NCBI GenBank assembly: GCA_050116035.1 | Contig: JASFPJ010000056.1 | Span: forward strand, 1-13,820 | Source of the DNA: SOIA01 sp050116035 | Lineage (GTDB): Bacteria; Acidobacteriota; Aminicenantia; Aminicenantales; Aminicenantaceae | Direction of reading: 5' to 3' | Length of the DNA: 13,820 nucleotides | In this document: in pieces, positions 1-5,833 of the stretch | Numbering within the stretch: position 1 is the first letter of the stretch | Layout: each line of letters starts with the position of its first letter | Program-made: the position numbers and the translations under genes | Notes under the pieces: generated by a model | Databases searched by the model: none | The model's input: only the letters and a program-made list of their open reading frames with translations | What the model was told of the DNA's origin: nothing

Positions 1-518
1 TACTTTCACAAGGAAAAGAGACGACCGTTGAAAACACTGCCGATTTAATAATCGAAATCCAGAAGAATGGGGGAGCATCGGGAGTGTTTTTTCAGATGAA
101 TGAGAAGGATGTTGAGGATCTCATGCGGCTTCCCTATACCATGCAGGGTTCTGATGGTGGAGTCCAGGTGAAAGGACGTGGTGTCCCTCATCCGAGAAAC
201 TATGGCACTTTCCCCAGGGTGATTTCCCATTATGTGAGAAAACAAGGAGTTATCTCTCTGGAAGAGGCTATCCGAAAGATGACTTCTCTCCCAGCTCAGA
301 CATTCAGGCTCAAAGAGAGAGGAATGATAAAAGAGGGATTCTATGCGGATATAACCATTTTCGATAAACACAAGTTTGAGGATAAAGCGACATTTTCCGC
401 GCCGCATCAATACAGCCAAGGTCTCCTTTATGTTGTCGTTAACGGAGAACTGGTGGTGGAAAAAGGAGAATACACTGGAAGGCTACCCGGGATGATCCTC
501 TACAGGAGGGAAAAATGA
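1..518 (+). CDS. N-acyl-D-amino-acid deacylase, C-terminal part (5' end outside window)
   Basis: This is the C-terminal portion of an amidohydrolase-superfamily enzyme of the D-aminoacylase type, which hydrolyses N-acyl-D-amino acids to the free D-amino acid plus a carboxylate. The reading frame is open from base 3 with no start inside the window, so about 171 residues are seen and the real protein begins upstream. The conserved SDG segment is present; its Asp codon at 153-155 corresponds to the family's catalytic aspartate. It is followed by HPRNYGTFPRVI and by the usual tail in which a Leu/Pro-rich helix (MTSLPAQTFRL) leads into the GMIKEGFYADITIFD strand that rebuilds the small beta-sandwich domain. 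The metal-binding Cys and His residues of the family lie upstream and cannot be checked. The stop codon overlaps the start of the cupin gene (ATGA), so the two are probably co-translated. Substrate side chain cannot be told from this part. Family assignment is strong. Confidence 0.9.
   Translation, partial: LSQGKETTVENTADLIIEIQKNGGASGVFFQMNEKDVEDLMRLPYTMQGSDGGVQVKGRGVPHPRNYGTFPRVISHYVRKQGVISLEEAIRKMTSLPAQTFRLKERGMIKEGFYADITIFDKHKFEDKATFSAPHQYSQGLLYVVVNGELVVEKGEYTGRLPGMILYRREK
504..509 (+). promoter_or_regulatory. Shine-Dalgarno site for the overlapping cupin start
   Basis: AGGAGG lies five bases before the ATG at 515, inside the last codons of the deacylase. It fixes the cupin start at 515 and supports translational coupling through the ATGA stop/start overlap. 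Confidence 0.8.
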
Positions 519-868
519 TCGTAAAGAAAAATGCAGACGTGCCGGAGGCTCCGGTAAAGGAGGAGGAAGTCAAAAACGTTCTCCGAAGGATTCTCATCGG
601 CCCTGAGGATGGCTCTCACAACATCATCATGAGACATTTTAAGGTTCTCCCTGAAGGCCACACTCCCTTTCATAGCCATAATCATGAGCATGTTGTGAAA
701 ATTGAAAAAGGCAAAGGGATTGTTGTTCGAGAGACGGGCGAGGAAGTCCCGGTCTCCCAGGGACAAAGTCTTCTTGTTGAAAGCAACGAGACACATCAGT
801 TTAAAAATCCTTTCCCTGAGCCATTCGAATTTTTATGTATAATCCTTAATCCGGAAAAGGTGAGTTAG
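515..868 (+). CDS. Small single-domain cupin protein
   Basis: This 117-residue protein is a one-domain cupin (cupin_2-like beta barrel), probably cytoplasmic since no signal peptide is seen. Cupin motif 1 is clear: Gly48, His53, His55, Glu58/His59 and Gly66 in PEGHTPFHSHNHEHVVKIEKG. Motif 2 has Gly83 and His94 (GQSLLVESNETHQFKN). The three or four histidines and the glutamate would bind one divalent metal. Cupins of this size act as metal-dependent dioxygenases, isomerases, decarboxylases or ligand sensors, and sequence alone does not decide among them. The start is fixed by a strong ribosome site and by the ATGA overlap with the upstream deacylase, which suggests a job on the same substrate or product, for example D-amino-acid or acyl-group metabolism (inference). 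The fold call is secure; the function is not. Confidence 0.85.
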   Translation: MIVKKNADVPEAPVKEEEVKNVLRRILIGPEDGSHNIIMRHFKVLPEGHTPFHSHNHEHVVKIEKGKGIVVRETGEEVPVSQGQSLLVESNETHQFKNPFPEPFEFLCIILNPEKVS

Positions 869-896
869 ATAGAAAATGTTTCCGTCAGGCTAAGCG

Positions 897-1880
897 ATGC
901 AGGCAAACACAAACAAGGCGATTGAGTTTCTTCTGGCCAGAGGGAATCTGCCCATTCTTTACTGGCTGAAAAAAGACATCCTCGAAGTTCCAGTGGACAG
1001 GGAACACAAAAACCTGCAGAAATTTGCCGCGCGCATCAGGATTATAAAGAGCCAAAGGTCCAACGGAGGCTGGTGCAGGAGAAGATACGAAGGCGATCCT
1101 CGCTGGGAGAAGACATATTTTATTGTGGAGACGTTACGAAACGTACTCAAGTTACACAAGTACGGATGTTCTTATGAAGATGAGGAATTGAAGAGGGCGG
1201 TTAAATTCATGTTCTCCACTCAGACAAAATCAGGAGATTTCCGGGGAGCCTACTTGAATGAATTTGCTCCGACATACCATGCTTTGACTCTTGAAACCTT
1301 GTGTCTGTTCGGATTGGATAAAGACGAAAGAATTCAAAAAGGATTCAGATGGATCATTAAAAACAGGCAGAATGATGGAGGATGGGTCATCCCTTATCGA
1401 ACAATTGACCAAGAGGAGCTTAAGAAGCGCTATAATTTTGAGGCTCAGTCGAAGCTTGAACCCATCAAGCCGGATAAATCACAGCCTTTTTCTCATCTTG
1501 TCACAGGGATGGTGCTTCGCGCCCTTGCCGCCTCTCCGACTTGGCGAAAGAGTAAGGAAGCATGGAAAGCCGGGGAGCTTTTGTTGAGCCGCTTTTTCAA
1601 AGAAGACAAATATGATGACCGATGGTTGCCTTCGTACTGGAAAGAGATAACATATCCATTTTGGGCGACCGATATTCTCAGCAGCCTTGATTCTCTGTCC
1701 ACGATCGGCTTTCCAGCAGATAACGAAAAAATCCAGGGAGCCCTCGATTGGCTGATCAGCAAACAGGCCAAGCAGGGGTATTGGGAGGCTGGGAATAAAA
1801 AAACAACCCTGGAGGATCATCTTTGGGTCACATTCGCGGTTTTAAGAGTGTTGAAGAAGTTCGGGTTGTTTGAGATTTAA
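897..1880 (+). CDS. QW-repeat alpha/alpha-toroid protein (prenyltransferase/squalene-cyclase-like), function unknown
   Basis: A 327-residue protein that looks like an alpha-alpha barrel of the prenyltransferase/squalene oxidase repeat superfamily. QW-like turns end successive helix pairs: QRSNGGW at 53-59, QTKSGDF at 109-115, QNDGGW at 158-163 and QAKQGYW at 290-296. I see no DxDD motif, as used by class II terpene cyclases, and no DCTAE-type motif, so a cyclase reaction is unlikely. I also see no signal peptide or membrane segment. Similar stand-alone toroid proteins are found in many bacteria, often under misleading names, and have no settled role. The ATG at 897 is the first possible start because an in-frame TAA lies just before it at 891; its ribosome site is weak. 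It follows the cupin stop by 28 bp on the same strand, so it may share the deacylase-cupin transcript. Fold assignment is fairly sure; function is not known. Confidence 0.8.
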   Translation: MQANTNKAIEFLLARGNLPILYWLKKDILEVPVDREHKNLQKFAARIRIIKSQRSNGGWCRRRYEGDPRWEKTYFIVETLRNVLKLHKYGCSYEDEELKRAVKFMFSTQTKSGDFRGAYLNEFAPTYHALTLETLCLFGLDKDERIQKGFRWIIKNRQNDGGWVIPYRTIDQEELKKRYNFEAQSKLEPIKPDKSQPFSHLVTGMVLRALAASPTWRKSKEAWKAGELLLSRFFKEDKYDDRWLPSYWKEITYPFWATDILSSLDSLSTIGFPADNEKIQGALDWLISKQAKQGYWEAGNKKTTLEDHLWVTFAVLRVLKKFGLFEI

Positions 1881-1901
1881 GTTTTCCCTGACATTCCCTT
1901 T

Positions 1902-2252
1902 TCAATGAATATGCTCGATTATACGTTCTTCCATGTCTCTTATGACAGTGAGAAGACGGGCTCGTGTGAGATACAGAGCCTGGTTCAATTTTTGCTCTTC
2001 TTTAGGATTTTTATGCTTCAGAGCGATATTCGTAAAAGAACTGTTTTTGTCAAAACAATTCATTATATTCGTGACGAGTTTCTTCAATGATTCTGAGTCA
2101 AATTCTTTTTTGGCAACGATTTGCTTCGATTCATCGTGATAATGCAAAAAGACACTGGCCCATTCACGATTTTCTCCGGCTCTCAACAGAACGGCGAGTT
2201 CGTTAAGAACAAGAGCCAGCTCTTCGACTCGCCATTTTTCGACTTTTTGCAT
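1902..2252 (-). CDS. Unrecognised small helical protein
   Basis: A 116-residue protein with no family that I can name with confidence. It is charged and predicted mostly helical: an N-terminal leucine/alanine-rich helix (EELALVLNELAVLLRAG), a Trp/His segment (REWASVFLHYHDES), and a long lysine/arginine-rich C-terminal helix (LNQALYLTRARLLTVIRDM). There is no signal peptide or membrane span, so it should be cytosolic. The ATG at 2252 has only a poor upstream purine run. Its stop sits 21 bases from the stop of the toroid gene, tail to tail, with no clear terminator between them. Against chance, the frame is uninterrupted, the composition is protein-like and the overlapping plus-strand frames are shorter and of low quality. 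It could be a small cytosolic accessory or regulatory protein, but nothing visible fixes a role. Confidence 0.6.
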   Translation of the reverse strand: MQKVEKWRVEELALVLNELAVLLRAGENREWASVFLHYHDESKQIVAKKEFDSESLKKLVTNIMNCFDKNSSFTNIALKHKNPKEEQKLNQALYLTRARLLTVIRDMEERIIEHIH

Positions 2253-2386
2253 AGCTCATAATCCTGAATTATTCATAAAATCGGCCGACTTCTGTGCATA
2301 AAATCTCTTAAGGAAGACTGATCATCCTATGTCGGCATTTTCTACCCTTCGGCGAGCAAATCTGACGACCTATTCATTAGATCAAT

Positions 2387-2470
2387 GTCATCGCGAGCGA
2401 AGCGTGGCGATCTCAAAGTGTATCGCTAACTTCACGAGATTGCCGCTGTCGTTTCTCTCCTCGCAACGAC
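2387..2470. repeat. Degenerate inverted repeat of the GTCATTGCGAG...GCAATCTC dispersed type, copy 1
   Basis: The left arm (2387-2414) starts GTCATCGCGAGCGAAGCG and ends GGCGATCTC. The right arm (2436-2470) starts GAGATTGCCG and ends CTCGCAACGAC. Read on the opposite strand, the right arm starts GTCGTTGCGAGG and ends GGCAATCTC, so the two arms match at both ends with small gaps in the middle, and would form an imperfect hairpin with a loop of about 21 bases. Arms like these occur as dispersed intergenic repeats in many bacterial genomes, which I know from general experience rather than from this window. I see no transposase beside it. Confidence 0.7.
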
Positions 2471-2549
2471 GTCTACTTCGTTACAGCGCAAGCGCGGCGG
2501 ACGACCACTTCATCACGAGCAATCGAAGAGAGCGTTGTGAACTCATCAT

Positions 2550-2600
2550 TCATCGCGACCAGCATGAGACTGCCACATTCGCTACGCTCTTCGCAACGGA
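2550..2600. repeat. Degenerate dispersed repeat, copy 2, with shortened left arm
   Basis: The right arm at 2566-2600 (GAGACTGCCACATTCGCTAC onward to TCGCAACGG) is close to the right arm of the copy at 2436-2470 and is followed by the same GTCTAC. Only about ten bases of a left arm (TCATCGCGAC from 2550) remain in front of it, so this copy looks internally deleted. Both right arms point the same way, which suggests tandem copies that have decayed. Confidence 0.55.
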
Positions 2601-2674
2601 GTCTACGACACCCTCAACTCGTGAATAATCCACCTAAATAATGACAAAATCACCGAAAAAAATCGAGTGAAATT

Positions 2675-2703
2675 TTGAAACAGGATGATTATGGTGCTAT
2701 CAT
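2675..2703 (+). promoter_or_regulatory. Candidate sigma70-type promoter of folK
   Basis: TTGAAA (2675-2680), a 17-base spacer, then TATCAT (2698-2703). A TGC directly before the -10 makes it an extended -10 form. Transcription would start near 2710, giving a leader of about 18 bases before the folK ATG at 2728. The leader has no good Shine-Dalgarno sequence. Confidence 0.55.
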
Positions 2704-2727
2704 GAATATCTCTTTGGACTGAATTTC

Positions 2728-3222
2728 ATGAGATATTTCTTGTGTTTAGGCAGCAATCTAGGGGATAGAGGAAAAAATCTCGAACAGGCACATTCTTTAC
2801 TGAGAAAAGAGGGAATCAGAATCATTCAATTATCTTCCGTTTATGAGACACAACCTGTGAATCTTCCTTCTCAGCCCTGGTTTTACAATCAGGTTATTGA
2901 GGTCAAAGCCGAGATTGCCCCTCTTGTTTTACTGGCTCTGATTAAAAGAATAGAAAGATCAATGGGAAGAAAAACGCCGATTCAAAAAGGGCCTCGAGTT
3001 ATTGATATTGATATTCTGCTGGCTGAGGATAAAGTTATTCATACCGAGGAATTGAGCATTCCTCATCCGAGGTTAAACAAAAGAAATTTCGTACTTATCC
3101 CTTTTGCAGAGATATCTCCTAAGACGGTGCATCCACTTCTTAAAGAAAACATTCAGAATCTTCTGGAAAAATCGAGTGACCATTCAACTGTGAAGCCGGT
3201 TAAAAAAATGCATTTCCAGTAG
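2728..3222 (+). CDS. folK: 6-hydroxymethyl-7,8-dihydropterin pyrophosphokinase (HPPK)
   Basis: HPPK transfers pyrophosphate from ATP to 6-hydroxymethyl-7,8-dihydropterin, the step before dihydropteroate synthase in folate synthesis; it is a cytosolic enzyme. At 164 residues it has the normal length for the stand-alone form. It has the N-terminal LGSNLGDR (7-14), the pterin/loop region SSVYETQPV (36-44), WFYNQV (51-56), the HPPK signature GPRVIDIDILL (88-98) with the two magnesium-binding aspartates Asp93 and Asp95, and IPHPRLNKRNFVLIPF (111-126). The start at 2728 places the first beta strand as in other HPPKs; it lacks a clear ribosome site. It stands alone, with no folP, folB or folE next to it, so it appears to be transcribed from its own promoter at 2675-2703. 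The last 20 residues or so are not conserved in the family. Identification is firm. Confidence 0.96.
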   Translation: MRYFLCLGSNLGDRGKNLEQAHSLLRKEGIRIIQLSSVYETQPVNLPSQPWFYNQVIEVKAEIAPLVLLALIKRIERSMGRKTPIQKGPRVIDIDILLAEDKVIHTEELSIPHPRLNKRNFVLIPFAEISPKTVHPLLKENIQNLLEKSSDHSTVKPVKKMHFQ

Positions 3223-3387
3223 CCGGTATTTCTCTTGGGCTCTAACCTTTTCATTGCGGATACAAAAAAGAGGGGAATTGCGAAAATATCAAACCATCCA
3301 CATAAAATCTCATCTCAACGTCCCGGCGTTCAAGAAGAGATTCTGAACAATTCTCACTGCATGGAGTCAAAAAATAGGGAAAAAAAT

Positions 3388-3416
3388 TTGCGTTAAACCT
3401 CAATATCGTTTATCAT
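3388..3416 (+). promoter_or_regulatory. Candidate promoter of the TonB-dependent receptor
   Basis: TTGCGT (3388-3393), a 17-base spacer, then TATCAT (3411-3416), the same -10 hexamer as before folK. The predicted start near 3423 leaves an AT-rich leader of about 30 bases without a Shine-Dalgarno sequence. The -35 box is weak. Upstream, at 3328-3348, GTTCA-A-GAA and TTC-TGAAC can pair around a GAGA loop; no T run follows, so it is not a typical terminator. Confidence 0.4.
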
Positions 3417-3453
3417 AATTGTTCATATATATATTTAATATTTTTTAGACTTG

Positions 3454-5670
3454 ATGCAAAAATACATACATTTCATATTCATATTTCTAATCTCAACCAT
3501 TCAGGCTTTGGCCGTTGAAATCAATGGTAAAGTCTTGAGTCTGAGGGGGAGTCCGGTCGCGAAGGCGGAGGTCCTTCATCGTCCAAGTGGGATTAAATCT
3601 TTAACAGATGCAGAAGGTCTCTTCGCTCTCATCATCCCGGATGATCCTAAAATACGCCTTGAAATCAATCATCCGGACTACATCGAGCAAGAGGTCATTC
3701 TCACAGAGAAAGACCTTCGGAAACGGATTGTCATCACGCTTATTCCCTACATCGTGCAGAGGGAAGAAGTGGTGGTGACAGCCATGAGGCATCCTGAGTC
3801 TTCTGCAAGCGTACCGGCTGCTGAAACAGTTGTGCTCACTGAAACCCTGGAAGAAGAGATGGCGGCGAACATCACAGAAGGGATTTCAACCATACCCGGA
3901 ATATCCAGGATGGGTACGGGAGGCTTTTCCCTGGTTCCCAATATTCGAGGTTTGGCCAGACGGAGAGTGCTGATTTTAATAGATCATGCCCGGGTGACGA
4001 GTGATAGACGCACTGGGCCGAATGCCTCTTTTATTGACCCAAAAGATATTGAAAGAATCGAGGTTTTACGCAGCCCTTCATCGGTTCTTTATGGTTCTGA
4101 TGCCATAGGCGGAGTTATCCACATTCTCACCAAGAATCCTTCTCTGCAGGATGGTGTAAGCGGAAGGATTAACGCGAAATACGGAACCATAAACCAGGAA
4201 AAAGGAGGAGGTGTAACGCTTGAAGGAAGCCGGAAGAACACAGGATTTTACCTCTCCTTTCAGGCGAATGACGCAGAGAATTATTCTTCTCCATCAGGAG
4301 AGATTCTCCAGTCCCAGTTCACTCAAGGAAGCCTCATCGGTAAAATCTCTCACGTGACTGATAAACGGGGAGTTTTTGTAAGCTTTTTCGGCTCGAGGGG
4401 GCATGACATCGGAAAAGCCAATCAGACGAGTTTGACACGACCCACATGGTATCCCAAAGAAAACCAGAATTATTTCCAGATTCGCTGGGATGAGAAGGAA
4501 GTGGGGAGGAACGGCGAGCTGACATTTCAAGCTTACCTTAATCCCAACTTTCTCGAGACAGTTAAAGAGAGACGGGATGAAGCCACAGGAGATAGAACTG
4601 AGGAATCCTACAGTAAGATTCAATGCCTGAATTTCGGTGCTCATCTTTCTTATCGAAAAAAAATTGGCGAGCATTTTCGGCTGTCTGGCGGCTTGGATTT
4701 CTACGGCCGGTTTTCAGTTGAATCGAGTACTAAAGAAACGGAGTATGATGCCTTAGGAAATGTTTCGAACGAACTGGAACAAAAGCCCTTTTCTCAAGGG
4801 AAAAGAATGGACACAGGGCTTTTTCTCTCTGCCGATTATTCTGGCATTAAAAATCTTGATTTAATCGGAGGGTTCCGGTGGGATAATATCCGGTTACAGG
4901 CTTTGCCAGGAGATACGCCTCCCGCATCTGAAAGTGAGTATACGGCATGGACAGGTTTTCTGGGAGGGTCATTCAAGCTGACAGATGAGATTGTGTTATT
5001 CGCTAACATCGCAAAGGCATACAGGGCTCCGAGCTTGAACGAATTATTTTATACAGGAATCACAGGAAGGGGCAGGATTATCGCTCAACCCGGCCTTAGG
5101 CCTGAGACCAGCTTTAACCTGGATGGAGGATTGAAATTCATCTTCAAACGTCTTTTTACAGGTTTCTACTTGTTTTACTATGAAATAGATGACCTGATTG
5201 AACGCTACATGATAGATCCGATAGATAGAATCCGCACCTACGGTAATGTCGAGGAGGGGCGGCTCAGCGGATATGAGCTGGAAGTGGAATATTATCCTAT
5301 GCCGAAGTGGAAACTGTTTGGGAACATCTATTCATTTAAAGGGAAGAGTACAGTCACAGGCGAACCATTAAATGACATCCCCCCCTCACGGCTGTATATG
5401 GGAACGCGGGTGTGGTTTGGGCGTTTCTCCACTGAAATTAATGCAACTTTCCAGCTAAGAAAGGATGACACGGGTCCAGATGAAATGCAGTTCGGTCTTC
5501 CTGGCCATGAAATTGTCAACCTTAAGGCTAGTTATTATTACAATAAGTCTTTCCGGTTCTATCTTCTTCTCTCTAATCTTATGGACCGCGCATATATCGC
5601 AAGGCCCGATACGGATGCTGTCGAAGAACCGGGGAGAAGTCTTATATTCGGTTTGAGCTATTCGTTCTGA
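3454..5670 (+). CDS. TonB-dependent outer-membrane receptor with N-terminal carboxypeptidase-regulatory-like domain
   Basis: An outer-membrane receptor that uses TonB energy to import a ligand such as a siderophore, corrinoid, heme or other scarce compound. From the ATG at 3454 it is 738 residues. A TTG directly in front at 3451 would add one residue, but ATG is preferred. A signal peptide covers residues 1 to about 20 (cleavage near QALA-VE). Residues 22-98 form a CarboxypepD_reg-like beta-sandwich (VEINGKVLS...LTDAEGLFAL). A TonB-box-like stretch EEVVVTA is at 104-110. The plug domain follows to about 230, with IERIEVLRSPSSVLYGSDAI and GGVIHI. The rest is a 22-strand-type barrel rich in aromatic alternating strands, and the last residues, FGLSYSF, end in Phe as outer-membrane barrels usually do. 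The ligand cannot be read from the sequence, and no tonB, exbB or ABC transporter is nearby. A peptidase gene follows 163 bp downstream on the same strand. Confidence 0.93.
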   Translation: MQKYIHFIFIFLISTIQALAVEINGKVLSLRGSPVAKAEVLHRPSGIKSLTDAEGLFALIIPDDPKIRLEINHPDYIEQEVILTEKDLRKRIVITLIPYIVQREEVVVTAMRHPESSASVPAAETVVLTETLEEEMAANITEGISTIPGISRMGTGGFSLVPNIRGLARRRVLILIDHARVTSDRRTGPNASFIDPKDIERIEVLRSPSSVLYGSDAIGGVIHILTKNPSLQDGVSGRINAKYGTINQEKGGGVTLEGSRKNTGFYLSFQANDAENYSSPSGEILQSQFTQGSLIGKISHVTDKRGVFVSFFGSRGHDIGKANQTSLTRPTWYPKENQNYFQIRWDEKEVGRNGELTFQAYLNPNFLETVKERRDEATGDRTEESYSKIQCLNFGAHLSYRKKIGEHFRLSGGLDFYGRFSVESSTKETEYDALGNVSNELEQKPFSQGKRMDTGLFLSADYSGIKNLDLIGGFRWDNIRLQALPGDTPPASESEYTAWTGFLGGSFKLTDEIVLFANIAKAYRAPSLNELFYTGITGRGRIIAQPGLRPETSFNLDGGLKFIFKRLFTGFYLFYYEIDDLIERYMIDPIDRIRTYGNVEEGRLSGYELEVEYYPMPKWKLFGNIYSFKGKSTVTGEPLNDIPPSRLYMGTRVWFGRFSTEINATFQLRKDDTGPDEMQFGLPGHEIVNLKASYYYNKSFRFYLLLSNLMDRAYIARPDTDAVEEPGRSLIFGLSYSF

Positions 5671-5833
5671 ATTATCGACTAAGAATCCTTAACATAAAAT
5701 AAGCGATAAGACTAAGGGTCATAAGATTTGGTGTTAGGCCTAATCTGTACAGGGAAGCCAAAGCTTAATTTTGCTTTCATCCACTGACCAGTACAAGGAC
5801 TGATGCCATTTTCTTTTATTAAAGGAGGGAAGA

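Larger units (their letters stand above)
2253..2727. other. Non-coding gap with degenerate dispersed repeats and the folK promoter
   Basis: No believable gene is seen here. The left part (2253-2330) would hold the promoter of the minus-strand small protein; it has the 9-base direct repeat CATAAAATC at 2274 and 2297 with the palindrome TCGGCCGA between, but no convincing promoter boxes. The middle (2387-2600) holds two degenerate copies of a dispersed inverted repeat. The right end is AT-rich and carries the folK promoter candidate. An open frame at 2329-2628 exists only because the repeat happens to lack stops; its translation contains the HRERSVAIS string that this kind of repeat typically gives. 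Confidence 0.7.

Noticed and set aside
2329..2628. A 99-codon open frame in the folK-upstream gap
   Set aside because: It is formed by the dispersed inverted repeats; the HRERSVAIS-type string is a typical repeat translation and not a protein family.
3328..3348. Hairpin with a GAGA loop upstream of the receptor gene as terminator or riboswitch
   Set aside because: No T run follows it, the stem is short with a bulge, and nothing resembles a cobalamin or other known riboswitch box in this gap.
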